Below are positions 9,022 through 19,043 of a stretch of 64,000 nt of DNA, in pieces. The stretch comes from Bartonella sp. HY038. GTDB taxonomy: Bacteria; Pseudomonadota; Alphaproteobacteria; Rhizobiales; Rhizobiaceae. A program made the position numbers and the translations under genes. Under the pieces are notes generated by a model that did not search any database, had not been told where the DNA came from, and saw only the letters and a list, made by a program, of their open reading frames with translations. The first letter of the stretch is position 1; every line of letters begins with the position of its first letter. The stretch spans positions 2,418,001 to 2,482,000 of the forward strand of contig NZ_CP059725.1 in NCBI RefSeq assembly GCF_014117425.1. The letters are read 5' to 3'.

Positions 9022-10740
9022 CTAGTGATCTGATGCTTTCGACGCACCAAAACCCGTTTCGGAGCGAATTTCTTGAGCTCTAAAACCTGCCTTATCAATT
9101 TTCGCACGGGCGCTTTTATCAATTATAGAGAAGAACCACACACTAAAGAATGCGATTGGAATAGAAATAATTGCTGGCGACGCAAAAGGAAACAACACAG
9201 ATTCTTTTGAAAGATGCAGTGTATTGACCCAAACAGCCGGCGAAACAATCGTTAGACCAACAGAAAGAGCAAGACCAATGAAGCCACCAATTACCGCACC
9301 GCGCGTTGTACACCCCTTCCACAGGATGGAAAGTAGTAATACTGGAAAGTTAGCAGATGCCGCAATAGCAAAAGCAAGCCCCACCATGAAAGCAACATTT
9401 TGCTGCTCAAAAGCAATACCAAGAAGCACTGCAACAATGCCAATGCAAATTGTAGCGATACGTGACACGCGCAATTCTTCATCATTTGTTGCCATACCTT
9501 TTCTCGATATCATGTTGAAAATATCATGAGAAATAGCGGTTGCACCAGACAATGTTAGACCTGCAACCACAGCCAAAATAGTAGCAAAAGCAACTGCTGA
9601 AATAAAGCCATAGAACATATTGCCGCCAACAGCCTTACCGACCATAACTGCCGCCATGTTGGATGCACCCGCTCCAGAGGTTAACGGCGCGGCAAGTTCG
9701 GGATTGGATAACACAAGAGCAATAGCACCAAAGCCAATAATGAAGATAACAATGTAGAAATAGCCACTCCAGACGGTTGCCCATAACACGGATTTACGTG
9801 CTTCACGTGCATTTGGCACGGTAAAAAAACGCATCAAAACATGTGGCAAACCGGCAGTACCAAACATAAGCGCCATGCCAAGCGAAATGGCTGAGATTGC
9901 ATCATAGCCACCAGGCGCCATAATTCTTAAGCCTGCCGCCGCAGCTTCCTCTGGTGTTTTACCATCAGCAAGCGCCATTTGGGTTTTAACGTCAACGGCT
10001 GCTTGGAAGAAGCTATTAAAATTGAAATTAAAGTGCAGCAATACCATAAATGCCATAAAGGTGACACCAAACAGCAAAAGGCATGCTTTAATAATTTGCA
10101 CCCATGTTGTTGCTTTCATACCACCAAATAACACATAGGTGATCATCAGCACACCAACGATAAGCACTGCCCAAATATAATTGATACCAAAAAGCAACTT
10201 AATAAGCTGCCCTGCCCCAACCATTTGCGCAATAAGATAAAATGCCACCACAATCAACGTACCACAGGCAGAAAAAATGCGGATAGGCTTGGTGTCAAAG
10301 CGAAATCCAGACACATCAGCGAAATTGAAACGACCAAGATTTCGCATGCGCTCGGCGAGAAGGAACATCACAATTGGCCAACCAACGAGAAAGCCAACCG
10401 CATAAATAAGCCCATCATAGCCCTGGTTCATCACCATAGCCGAAATACCAAGGAAAGAGGCTGCAGACATATAGTCACCAGCAATAGCAAGCCCGTTTTT
10501 AAAGCCTGAAATACCACCACCAGCGGTATAAAAATCGGCTCGCGACTTTGTGCGCATAGCGGCCCATGCGGTAATTCCTAACGTGAACAATACAAAAAGG
10601 GCAAACATGCCGATAGCTGTTAGATTTAATGGCTGTTTTGCCATTTCACCACTAATTGCATCTGCAAAAGCATTTGACTGAAAGATAAAAGCAAAAATGG
10701 CAGATAAAAACAATAAGTTATAATTTTTAATCGATTTCAT
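9022..10740 (-). CDS. actP: Cation/acetate symporter
   Basis: A 572-residue sodium:solute symporter (SSS family) that imports acetate and other short-chain monocarboxylates. An N-terminal signal-like segment ends near SNAFADA, then ~13 membrane helices follow. Family-typical stretches include [28 protein letters not shown] near residues 70-100, [18 protein letters not shown] and [18 protein letters not shown]. Its start overlaps the stop of the upstream yjcH-type gene by 4 bp (ATGA), the classic yjcH-actP arrangement with coupled translation. No acs gene is adjacent in this window. Confidence 0.93.
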   Translation of the reverse strand: MKSIKNYNLLFLSAIFAFIFQSNAFADAISGEMAKQPLNLTAIGMFALFVLFTLGITAWAAMRTKSRADFYTAGGGISGFKNGLAIAGDYMSAASFLGISAMVMNQGYDGLIYAVGFLVGWPIVMFLLAERMRNLGRFNFADVSGFRFDTKPIRIFSACGTLIVVAFYLIAQMVGAGQLIKLLFGINYIWAVLIVGVLMITYVLFGGMKATTWVQIIKACLLLFGVTFMAFMVLLHFNFNFNSFFQAAVDVKTQMALADGKTPEEAAAAGLRIMAPGGYDAISAISLGMALMFGTAGLPHVLMRFFTVPNAREARKSVLWATVWSGYFYIVIFIIGFGAIALVLSNPELAAPLTSGAGASNMAAVMVGKAVGGNMFYGFISAVAFATILAVVAGLTLSGATAISHDIFNMISRKGMATNDEELRVSRIATICIGIVAVLLGIAFEQQNVAFMVGLAFAIAASANFPVLLLSILWKGCTTRGAVIGGFIGLALSVGLTIVSPAVWVNTLHLSKESVLFPFASPAIISIPIAFFSVWFFSIIDKSARAKIDKAGFRAQEIRSETGFGASKASDH

Positions 10741-11045
10741 TTGCCCACCTCTTTTTCAAGACGACTAATTAGATCATCATAAATCTTATTGGCACGCACG
10801 ACATAAAATGCGGTTAGTGCAACCATCAATACAATCACACCAATACCTATTGGGATTGCAATGGTTGTTACACCGGCGCCAAGTTTTGTCGCGAGAAATT
10901 GGGGGTTAAATGCAATAACGAAAATCCAACCGTAATAAACAATCAGTACAACAAAAGTAAGCGACCAACCAAGAATGTTGCGCTTTTTTTTCAATTCGAT
11001 GTAATCGGGATTTGCCTCAATGCGGGCTACCATCTGTTCATCCAT
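10737..11045 (-). CDS. yjcH: DUF485 (YjcH-type) inner-membrane protein
   Basis: A 102-residue protein with two membrane helices ([23 protein letters not shown] and [24 protein letters not shown]) and the DUF485 signature [10 protein letters not shown] between them. It is the usual partner of ActP; its own function is unclear. The Shine-Dalgarno GGAAGGAGG is very strong and sits 8-9 nt before ATG 11045. The stop overlaps the actP start. Confidence 0.92.
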   Translation of the reverse strand: MDEQMVARIEANPDYIELKKKRNILGWSLTFVVLIVYYGWIFVIAFNPQFLATKLGAGVTTIAIPIGIGVIVLMVALTAFYVVRANKIYDDLISRLEKEVGK

Positions 11046-11792
11046 AATGGGTTCCTCCTTCCCTGTGGACTTAAGATTAGATGTAAAATGACCAAAAAGG
11101 CCTTATACATATTGTCAAATGCTACTTAATTGAAATGATTAACAACTATCTAAGCCATCAATTATTTTAATAAGAAGCACCTATCATTTTATGAAAAGCT
11201 CAAATTCCTCCAAATTGGAGCTAAACTTTTTAGTTAGATAATAACTAGATGTAAATTAGTCCTCCACGACTACTTGTCTATACTAGCTCACAAATTCTTT
11301 TCAAATATATACAGCTCCTCAACTGTTTAACGTTTTTGAAAATAGAATCTTTATAAACTAAAAAAATAATATTCCTCCAAGTTCCATTGGGGGTAATAAT
11401 CATAAAAATTACCAATCACGTTTTCGTGAACAAAAAATCCATCACTCTAAGACCAACAATAATATATTGTTTTTATGCGCTAAAATTATTTAAAACCTTT
11501 TGAAAAGTTCTAAATTATTTAAAATCAGCCTATGACTGACTTTTGTAAAAGCGCCAATAATATACCTCAATATCGTGATAGAAGTGATTTAACCTCTATC
11601 AGTTCGCTTACGTTTGTCTAGGATTACAGCGCAACAAATGGTGGCAAACTCACTTCTTTAATGAAATTCATGATCGAAGCGAACCATGGCCGACCAAAAT
11701 TTTGGTATTACTCAATCAACCATGATTTGCTTTGCTAATGGAAAGGACCTTAAAAATAGGCAAAAGTCGCTAACGATATTGAATAGCTTGCG
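11046..11792. other. Non-coding 750-bp region upstream of yjcH
   Basis: AT-rich and without a supported gene. It should hold the yjcH-actP promoter near 11046-11200. Between about 11590 and 11760 base composition is less skewed and one frame stays open for ~35 codons without a recognisable product, so a gene remnant is possible. No repeat from elsewhere in the window is found in it. Confidence 0.4.
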
Positions 11793-12407
11793 TCAAGATT
11801 TGCATTCCAAGTTTATTATCTGATTGACCGTCATAACATCGCCAAAAGCATCATTCAGTGTAACCAATGATGCTTTATGCAACGTGGTATAATCAATTGT
11901 ATCCTCATTATTAAAATCAATAGAGCGCGTAGCGCATGCATCTTCAGCCACGACAATATTGTATCCCAAAGGGATAGCCTCGCGCGCAGCAGCACTTACA
12001 CACATATGGGTCATTAAACCGCAAATGATCAATGTATTTATACCAGCTGCTTTAAGCTGCATATCAATATCGCTTGACGCAAAAACACTTGGCATGTTTT
12101 TTTGTACTATCTTATGATGCGGTTTAGGCAAAATATCGCTATGAAATGCAGACATTGCGCTATCTTGCGCAAATGTTGCACTTCCTTGTGGTGCTATATG
12201 TTGCACATGGAATACGGCGATTGCATTTTCATCGGCGTATTCGATCAAATTCTTTGCATTTTTTAAGGCCGCCATTCCATTAGGAATTGGCAATGAACCG
12301 ATAAAATATTCATTTTGAAAATCAATAACAAGTAATGCAGTTTGTTCAAATTGCAGATTTTCAATAATAGCCGCACCAGCTATTGTACGAAGTGTCGGAT
12401 GTTTCAT
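11793..12407 (-). CDS. Isochorismatase-like cysteine hydrolase
   Basis: A 204-residue member of the isochorismatase/nicotinamidase superfamily. The catalytic Asp is in LLVIDFQNEYF, a candidate Lys in VQKNMPSVFAS, and the catalytic Cys in GLMTHMCVSAAAREA. Typical substrates are N-carbamoyl amides, nicotinamide or isochorismate; none can be chosen here. The ending VVAEDACATRSID is family-typical. It lies 106 bp downstream of a GlxA-type regulator on the same strand, a pairing common in proteobacteria where the DJ-1-type regulator controls the hydrolase. Confidence 0.88.
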   Translation of the reverse strand: MKHPTLRTIAGAAIIENLQFEQTALLVIDFQNEYFIGSLPIPNGMAALKNAKNLIEYADENAIAVFHVQHIAPQGSATFAQDSAMSAFHSDILPKPHHKIVQKNMPSVFASSDIDMQLKAAGINTLIICGLMTHMCVSAAAREAIPLGYNIVVAEDACATRSIDFNNEDTIDYTTLHKASLVTLNDAFGDVMTVNQIINLECKS

Positions 12408-12513
12408 AATTTTCTCCTGTTTTAAACAAGGACAATTAATGAATAAGAATATAGAACTTCGCTACTATCATAAAAGACAACATATGATGAAATTAAGCCA
12501 AGTTACAATCTCA

Positions 12514-13473
12514 TTAAGGTAAATGCTTTTTAAATTGACTACGATAAACTCCCGGTGGAATAGAAAAAACGCGGGAAAAATGTTGGCGAAAAGTAACGGA
12601 TGACGAAAAACCACATTGCTGTGCAATATCCTCAAGTGAGGTTTTACTTGTTTCTAAGAGGTTTTGCGCCCTATAAAGTCTCTGCATCAAAAGCCAACGA
12701 TTAAAACTTATGCCGGTTTTTTTATTAAAATGTCGGGTAAAGCTTCTGACGCTCATAAAAGCATGCTCAGCAACGACTTTAAGATTAAGTGGTTGGTCAA
12801 GACAGCTAAGGGCCCACTCCAAAGCCTCACTCAATCTATCTCTTTGCGCAATGGTTGCTATGGGGCGGTCAATATATTGCGATTGGTCACCCGAGCGATG
12901 TGGCGAGACAACTAATTTTCGCGCTAATCGGTTCGCTATATCGGCACCATGGTCTTGACGAATAATATGCAAGCAACAATCTATGGCTGCCGCTGTTCCT
13001 GCTGAGGTTATAATATTATTATGGTCAATGTATAAAGCTTTGGTTTTTAATATAACGTTCGGGTAGCGATTGGTAAAATCATCGGCCCAAGCCCAATGGG
13101 TTGACACCTCACGTCCATCTAATAATCCTGCCTCTGCTAATACAAATGTACCAAGACAAAGCCCTATAAGACGTTTTCCATCTTTGAATGCTTTTTGTAA
13201 AGCAGTAATAAGACCAGGAGACGGAATTGTAGTTGCATCAATCCAAGCGGGAATGATCACCGTATCAGCCTCTTCAATCATTTCAAAATTATGCTCTACA
13301 TAAATATCAAAATCAGAGAGTGTACTAAGCCTTCCAGCTTTTTCAGCACAAACCTTTACCTCATAGTTGGTATTTTCAGCCTTGAACAAGTCATCACCAA
13401 ACACTGTACATGGCACAGAAAGATGAAATGCACTAATACCTTCATAGGCAATTACCGCTATTTTATGGGTCAT
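12514..13473 (-). CDS. GlxA-family transcriptional regulator (DJ-1/PfpI domain plus AraC HTH)
   Basis: Encodes 319 residues. Residues ~1-180 form a DJ-1/PfpI-like sensor domain with the nucleophile-elbow motif IGLCLGTFVLAEAGLL and STHWAWADDF. Residues ~215-315 form an AraC-type double helix-turn-helix (LKVVAEHAFMSVRSFTRHF, DIAQQCGFSSSVTFRQHF). Probably activates or represses the adjacent isochorismatase-like gene; ligand unknown. The promoter should lie in the ~180 bp upstream of 13473. Confidence 0.9.
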   Translation of the reverse strand: MTHKIAVIAYEGISAFHLSVPCTVFGDDLFKAENTNYEVKVCAEKAGRLSTLSDFDIYVEHNFEMIEEADTVIIPAWIDATTIPSPGLITALQKAFKDGKRLIGLCLGTFVLAEAGLLDGREVSTHWAWADDFTNRYPNVILKTKALYIDHNNIITSAGTAAAIDCCLHIIRQDHGADIANRLARKLVVSPHRSGDQSQYIDRPIATIAQRDRLSEALEWALSCLDQPLNLKVVAEHAFMSVRSFTRHFNKKTGISFNRWLLMQRLYRAQNLLETSKTSLEDIAQQCGFSSSVTFRQHFSRVFSIPPGVYRSQFKKHLP

Positions 13474-13653
13474 AATAATTTTTCATGTCGTTATGGCGTA
13501 ATTAGATTATTTTCTTAACCGAACATATCTAACCTTGGCACTAATATTATTTTCATGCTGTTTAAAAAAAATTGAACCCGATAATTATCAACAATCACAC
13601 TTACATTGGCCTATGAGCGTTTTTTATTATCGAACTTTTCTAGAGCAAAATTT

Positions 13654-14055
13654 TCAATTTTTAGATTTAAAGATTAATGGCCACATTTTTTCATCATAAG
13701 GTGTAACTTGATATGTAAGATTACTAGCAATAAAATAAACTTCTGTATTCTTAAAGATATCAATTATCTCAATTTCATCGACCTCATCATTAACTGTAAT
13801 CGTTAAACAATGAAGTCCACCCATTTCTTTATATTTAATTCCATTGGTTAGCCATGAGAAATTGTTGCCATTTACTTGCGACAGCTTGCACTCTTTTATA
13901 TCGCTTAGAAAAATATCGAGGACGATCCTATTACCAATTTCATCTTTTACAAATGTGGTCAATTTTATATCGCGTAAATCATTGGTAAAATGAACCTCAT
14001 ATAGAACTCCATCATAGCCATAATTAATTTTATCTAAAAAAGCACTCAAACTCAC
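13654..14055 (-). CDS. Unknown small protein
   Basis: A 133-residue, acidic, mostly beta-strand-like protein (YEVHFTNDLRDIKLTTFV, LHCLTITVNDEVDEIEIID). No signal peptide or membrane helix. I do not recognise the family. Size and composition resemble cytosolic immunity proteins of polymorphic toxin systems, but no toxin is nearby and this is only an impression. The codon pattern and an upstream AT-rich leader support a real gene. Confidence 0.55.
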   Translation of the reverse strand: MSLSAFLDKINYGYDGVLYEVHFTNDLRDIKLTTFVKDEIGNRIVLDIFLSDIKECKLSQVNGNNFSWLTNGIKYKEMGGLHCLTITVNDEVDEIEIIDIFKNTEVYFIASNLTYQVTPYDEKMWPLIFKSKN

Positions 14056-14215
14056 AGCAATTCATGATAGTCTATTTTCATGTTTTTTATCAATCCGTTA
14101 TAATTGCAATACAGCATCTATTGCCGCAAGATATCAAAATAACAATTTTATGCCTTTATAGTTGTTTATGACTATTCCATAAAAACTTGAGCTTACAAAT
14201 ACATAATTTATGTTA

Positions 14216-14971
14216 TTATAGCCAATCACCAAGCGTAACACCAATTAACGCAAGGGCAACGACAGCTGCTGTATCAGCTCTTAAAATACGTGGTCCAAGG
14301 GGGATGGCGTGGGCAAAAGAGCAGCTACGGATTAATTTTCTCTCACTATCACTAAATCCACCTTCAGGACCAATAATAACCCCTAACGGCCCGCGCGATA
14401 ATTTTTGTAATATTGGCAAGGGATTATCGCCTTCTGCAGCCTCATCACAAAAAATCAAATGTCGTTTTTCATCCCAATTGGCTAAAAGCCGATCTAAACT
14501 TATAGGTTCTAAACAAGAGGGTACAGCAAGAATGCCGCATTGCTCGGCAGCTTCGATAATATTGGCTTGCATACGCTCAATATTCAACCGATTGACCTGA
14601 GTATGCTGGGTTAAAACTGGCTGAAGGCTGCTTGCGCCCATTTCGACCGCCTTTTGCATCATATAATCAAGGCGCGCATGCTTTAACGGCGCAAAATAAT
14701 AAGTAAGATCAATTGGCTTTGGCTGCTGTCTTTCAAGTGTTTGCAATTCAAGCACAAGCGCTTTTTTCGAAATATCAATAATTTTGGCTCGCCATTCACC
14801 ATCACGGCCGTTAAAAACCAAAACCTCATCTCCCAAAACCATCCTTAAAACATGGACAAGATAATGGGTTTGCTCCTTGGCCAAAGCAAGTTTCACACCC
14901 GTAGCCGATAAGGAATCATTTAAAAAAGTTTGATCGACAAAAAGCCGTTGCATTTTATAATTTGCGCGCAT
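14216..14971 (-). CDS. rsmE: 16S rRNA m3U1498 methyltransferase
   Basis: A 251-residue SPOUT methyltransferase that methylates U1498 of 16S rRNA using S-adenosylmethionine. The N-terminal PUA-like part starts MQRLFVDQTF and has HYLVHVLRM. The knotted SAM-binding part has IGPEGGFSDSE and LGPRILRADTAAVVALALI. The longer start (MRANYKMQRLFV) matches what I recall of rhizobial RsmE; the inner ATG at 14953 is an alternative. A lone core gene here. Confidence 0.93.
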   Translation of the reverse strand: MRANYKMQRLFVDQTFLNDSLSATGVKLALAKEQTHYLVHVLRMVLGDEVLVFNGRDGEWRAKIIDISKKALVLELQTLERQQPKPIDLTYYFAPLKHARLDYMMQKAVEMGASSLQPVLTQHTQVNRLNIERMQANIIEAAEQCGILAVPSCLEPISLDRLLANWDEKRHLIFCDEAAEGDNPLPILQKLSRGPLGVIIGPEGGFSDSERKLIRSCSFAHAIPLGPRILRADTAAVVALALIGVTLGDWL

Positions 14972-15220
14972 TTTTTAGTAACTATACCTTGCCGTTTTCA
15001 AGGTCAAGCAAGCTTATATCATGTCAACAACAAGGGAAGCGTTGCAGTAAGGACACAGCCGTTTGAAAACCAATATTTCGTTAGCATTTAGGTAAGAATT
15101 TTAATGACTAATGATTGTCGCCAGCAAAACTTCACGCTAAAGAAACAACATGTAATGACCAACCGATTTTGACCATTCAAATCTTTAAATCATACCATTT
15201 TAAAACAAGGGAATTTCGCT

Positions 15221-15361
15221 ATGACCGTTAGTAAGGCAGCTTTTGTTACAGTCGCAATGCTGTTCACAATGATTATTATTTCAACTGTCATTAGCGCAAA
15301 TAGCTCAAGCTCAAATGATACAGCCTTTGATGGTTATGGCGTTTCAATTTCAGAACAATAA
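15221..15361 (+). CDS. Small single-pass membrane peptide
   Basis: A 46-residue reading frame starting ATG 15221 with AAGGGAA upstream. The first two thirds form one hydrophobic helix (FVTVAMLFTMIIISTVIS), followed by a Ser/Asn/Asp tail. It is monocistronic in a region with no other gene. Family unknown; the helix could also be an uncleaved signal anchor. Short length makes this tentative. Confidence 0.4.
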   Translation: MTVSKAAFVTVAMLFTMIIISTVISANSSSSNDTAFDGYGVSISEQ

Positions 15362-15537
15362 ATGCTAATTTACTTTTTATTATAGCCGATAAAATATATT
15401 AAATTCTACATGCTCCATATAGATTAAAATTCAAAATTAAGGCATTGGATATATTGCCCAACACCTTAATTATTAGTAATTTTTCATCATCTTATTCTGC
15501 TATAGAATAGAATATATTCATTTTCTATGAGCAAATA

Positions 15538-16365
15538 TTATCCAACAAATGTATCAGGATCTGGTCCAGTGCGACCATCAGCTCCATCAAGACTAACAAT
15601 TCTTTCATGATCGCCTTTGGTTAAACTAAAATCAAAAATATTGAAATTTTCCGCCATACGCTGCGGTGATATAGATTTTGGTATGATGACATTACCAATT
15701 TCAATATGCCAACGTAAAATAACTTGCGCAACAGTGCGGTTATGATTTTTGGCAATGTCAATAAGAATTGGATTATCTAAAAGGCTTCCACGCGCCAAAG
15801 GTGCCCAAGCTTCTGTAACAATATTGTTTTTTTCATGAAATATCCGCAAATCATTTTGCTGAAATTCAGGGTGCAATTCTATCTGATTAACCGATGGCAC
15901 AACACCGGTATCTTGGATTAACCGCTCAAGATCACTAATTCTAAAATTACAAACACCAATGGATTTAACGCGTTTTTCCTTTTTCAATTGAATGAGCGCT
16001 TTCCACGTATCAACAAATAGATCTTTTGATGGCATTGGCCAATGGATAAGGTAAAGGTCGATATAATCCATGTTGAGGCGTTGTAAGCTTTCATCAAAGG
16101 CTCGCAGCGTAGCATCATAACCCTGTGCATCATTCCAAATTTTGGTCGCAATAAAAACATCGCCACGATTTACACCGCTATTGCCTATGCCGCGCCCAAC
16201 ACCTTCTTCATTATGGTATATTTTTGCTGTATCAATATGACGATAACCGGTATTTATTGCGTTTATTACAGCTTGATCTGTGTCCTTGTCATCAATCTTC
16301 CAGACACCGAAGCCTAGCTGCGGGATAGAATTTTTGTCATTTAAACGAATATTGGGTACTGGCAT
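15538..16365 (-). CDS. Aldo/keto reductase
   Basis: A 275-residue NADPH-dependent reductase with the (beta/alpha)8 AKR fold. The catalytic set is visible: Asp and Tyr in DTAKIYHNEEGVG, Lys in ATKIWND, His in LYLIHWPMP. The coenzyme-binding IPKSISPQRMAENFNIFDF is near the C-terminus. It resembles 2,5-diketo-D-gluconate reductase/DkgA-type enzymes (AKR5); substrate unproven. ATG 16365 follows a purine-rich AAAGGGA. Transcribed alone. Confidence 0.92.
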   Translation of the reverse strand: MPVPNIRLNDKNSIPQLGFGVWKIDDKDTDQAVINAINTGYRHIDTAKIYHNEEGVGRGIGNSGVNRGDVFIATKIWNDAQGYDATLRAFDESLQRLNMDYIDLYLIHWPMPSKDLFVDTWKALIQLKKEKRVKSIGVCNFRISDLERLIQDTGVVPSVNQIELHPEFQQNDLRIFHEKNNIVTEAWAPLARGSLLDNPILIDIAKNHNRTVAQVILRWHIEIGNVIIPKSISPQRMAENFNIFDFSLTKGDHERIVSLDGADGRTGPDPDTFVG

Positions 16366-16761
16366 TTTAAATCCCTTTTACAATTTTAAAAATAGATTTT
16401 ATTTGGATTGCCATAAGTTAATTATAATTTATTATATGGATTTCAACTAAACAGCCATTGTTAATGACTAGGGGCAAGACCTGTTAATTTAAAGCAATAA
16501 ATTGGATAGGTAGATAAGCTTGAGCCTATATCATTTAAAACACAAACTTAGAGCCGTGTAGTTGGAGATTTTTATGATTTTATTTTAAAACCTGCAAACC
16601 AAATTACAAAAATATTAATATAAAAACCAAAAATCAAAATTGTCAAGCAAGTATAAACTTTTAAGATATTATGATGCTTATAGCTTTATTTATTAATTAT
16701 AATGGACATTTGTATCATGAATTTGTCATTTAATATGAATGTACTATTCGATTACATTAGT
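16366..16761. other. Non-coding region with a solo element end
   Basis: About 400 bp, AT-rich, between the minus-strand AsmA and aldo/keto reductase genes. The only recognisable content is one copy of a terminal repeat at 16468-16500 that also bounds an element near 33.8-34.1 kb. No matching right end is found downstream. Confidence 0.5.
16468..16500 (+). repeat. Solo left end of the TAGGGGCA element family
   Basis: TAGGGGCAAGACC followed by TGTTAATTTAAAGCAA is nearly the same as the left end at 33843 and resembles the start of a repeat at 59925. A right end ~280 bp further on is absent, so this is a truncated or decayed copy. Confidence 0.6.
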
Positions 16762-18642
16762 CTATTCACTATCCATTACCAGTTTTTTAACTTGCAGTAA
16801 GTTCCATGCACCATTAACTTCAAACCGTTGCAAAGGTTTTAAGCTCAACTGAACACATTCAACGTCAATGCAATGTCCATTAACCCGCCTCGGACGATCA
16901 ACAACGCCAGTAAAATCAACATCACCATTTTGCAATGAAGCATGCCCCGAAAATTCAATCAAATGATTATCAAAAGCCAAACCGGCAATATCCGTGTTGA
17001 TAGCGCCATTTTCAATGCTTCCCTTGGCAATAAGCCGGAGAAAGCTTAACATCTCCTCATTGCCGTTCCAAAAGGGAAGGCTCGTTTCGCTCATTACCCC
17101 ATCTAAAAACCGCGAAAAACTAAACCCAACAATTGAACCATTATTGCAATTCATATCAAATACGCCTTTCGCATTTAAAAATGCCTTGGACCAATGGGTA
17201 AAATCAGAGGTCGCATTCATAGTTAAATTGATTGGGCATTTTAGTTTTGCTTCCGAGCCAATGGCTAATTGTAATTGTTCCAAACTAACATTAGTGGTTG
17301 AAAGACGCGTTTCCAATTGGGTGACGTTGCCAAGTAGACCAATGATAATATTGCTTTGTAGCGTCCCATCAAAAACATTAACATTGCCGATGTCGAAGCT
17401 TAACCTACCATTACGCAATTGGGTTGATGCTGCAAAATTGGTTAAGGCAATAGATCCAATTTGCCCCTGAGGTGCTGAAACCCGTAAATCAAGTGAAAAG
17501 CGATTAAGAAATGACAAATCCGGAATAATATCACCAACAGACATGAAGGCGGGTACAATCTGGGTAAAATCAAGTGATTGAAATGCCAACGATCCAGAAG
17601 TTGACGGCAAATCACCAATAAATACTGTTTCTAAAGCGCCGCGTGCCTTATCATTGCCAAGGGTTAGATTTATATCATTCAATTCAAGTTTTTCAGGCGT
17701 TGCATTAAGGTTTGATTCCCAAACAACCGGCGATTGAATAGCAGCACCAAAACTTTTTGCCTGCCCAAGCCAATCCATGGTAACATTTAAGGCAGGTAAT
17801 CGCGCGGCAACTTTACCACTTAAAGCAAAACGTTGCGCAAATTGGGCATCCCCCGTATAAGTCACACCACCACGATTAGAATTAACCGATATTCGCACCG
17901 TGCTCTTACCACTGGCCATTAGCATTAATGCTTGATCAGCACGCAAAGTCACTTCTGTATAAGCGCCATTCCAGCGACCATTGGCTTTAACCGATGCCGC
18001 AGAGGTGGAGGTTGGCCATGTAACCGTTGCATTGATTTCTTTAATTTCGCCTCGCGCGTCTTCGCTTGGCTTTTTGTCGGCACTGTGATTATCAATGGGA
18101 TAGGATAATGTGCCATCTTGGATAAAAATACGGCCAAAAGGCTGGGTAAGCAAACTAGACAAATCAGCATTATTTGGACTTTGCGCAACAATTTCACGCG
18201 CTTGGCGAATAGCATTACCAAGACTACCATCGGAGCGAGCCAATGAAGCAAAAAAACCAGCAACAGTTTTGACCGGTTCGTCAACCGCAAAATGCGGACG
18301 GATAATACGGGTTTCAGAAAAACTGACCTTGCCTTGCAAAGCATCAAATAATGACAAATCAACTTCTATACATTCTGCCTCCATAAGCGGCCGGCTATCA
18401 TCACTGGCATCACTTAAGCTAACGCCTTGTAGGGCGGCTTGCAATTTGGGGAAAAATGAAATTTTCGGTGGCTCACGCAATTGAACATTATAGCCCGTCC
18501 AAGTACTTAAGTCCTGTGCTAGGCGTATGCGTATTGCGTCCGTTGATATGAGATAAGGGATTGCAATAATTGCCCCAATAACCAGCACCGCCAAAATAGC
18601 CACTGTAAAAAACAGATATTTGAATATCCGGCGAATGCTCAT
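16762..18642 (-). CDS. AsmA-family protein
   Basis: About 626 residues with an N-terminal membrane anchor (YLFFTVAILAVLVIGAIIAIPYLI) followed by ...STDAIRIRLAQDLSTWTGYNV, the typical AsmA start. The rest is periplasmic beta-rich sequence with AsmA_2-like repeats (LENGAINTDIAGLAFD, VDFTGVVDRPRRVNG). AsmA-like proteins are linked to phospholipid movement and outer-membrane assembly; the role here is inferred from the family. I choose ATG 18642, with AGGA ~10 nt upstream; an in-frame upstream ATG would add 12 residues. Confidence 0.82.
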   Translation of the reverse strand: MSIRRIFKYLFFTVAILAVLVIGAIIAIPYLISTDAIRIRLAQDLSTWTGYNVQLREPPKISFFPKLQAALQGVSLSDASDDSRPLMEAECIEVDLSLFDALQGKVSFSETRIIRPHFAVDEPVKTVAGFFASLARSDGSLGNAIRQAREIVAQSPNNADLSSLLTQPFGRIFIQDGTLSYPIDNHSADKKPSEDARGEIKEINATVTWPTSTSAASVKANGRWNGAYTEVTLRADQALMLMASGKSTVRISVNSNRGGVTYTGDAQFAQRFALSGKVAARLPALNVTMDWLGQAKSFGAAIQSPVVWESNLNATPEKLELNDINLTLGNDKARGALETVFIGDLPSTSGSLAFQSLDFTQIVPAFMSVGDIIPDLSFLNRFSLDLRVSAPQGQIGSIALTNFAASTQLRNGRLSFDIGNVNVFDGTLQSNIIIGLLGNVTQLETRLSTTNVSLEQLQLAIGSEAKLKCPINLTMNATSDFTHWSKAFLNAKGVFDMNCNNGSIVGFSFSRFLDGVMSETSLPFWNGNEEMLSFLRLIAKGSIENGAINTDIAGLAFDNHLIEFSGHASLQNGDVDFTGVVDRPRRVNGHCIDVECVQLSLKPLQRFEVNGAWNLLQVKKLVMDSE

Positions 18643-19043
18643 GTAAAATGGTCCTGTCACAGCATAAGCGGCATTCACTCAATTGTGCGAATCCGCTGTG
18701 CATTTCGTTATAATTTTATTCATCACAATAAAACACACAATAAAACATTTGTAATTAAAGAAGAATAAAAATCCTTAGCTGCGCAAGAATAAATTTAATT
18801 TTTAAAACATAAACCCACAATTTAAAAAAGCATTTATTTTACCAAGGAGCTTCCCAAATATTAAAAAAAATTATCTGTTATCTCTTGCTGTCATTTAAAA
18901 TCATTCCCATATCAGATTAGGAAAACAAGCTTGCCATAATGGGAGCTTTCAATTTCCACCAACCGTAATGCTGCATTGTTAAACCAGAGCCTATTTGAAA
19001 TCTTCTCAAATATGTTTTCAGGTTGCGGGAAAGGGAAAATAAA
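18643..19043. other. Divergent intergenic region between AsmA gene and clpB
   Basis: About 400 AT-rich bases that must hold both divergent promoters. For clpB a heat-shock sigma-32-type promoter is expected; CTTG is present at about 18928 but I could not match a convincing -10 partner. Confidence 0.4.

Noticed and set aside
18900..19043. Heat-shock (sigma-32) promoter for clpB
   Set aside because: A CTTG is present but no acceptable -10 partner at the right distance could be seen by eye.
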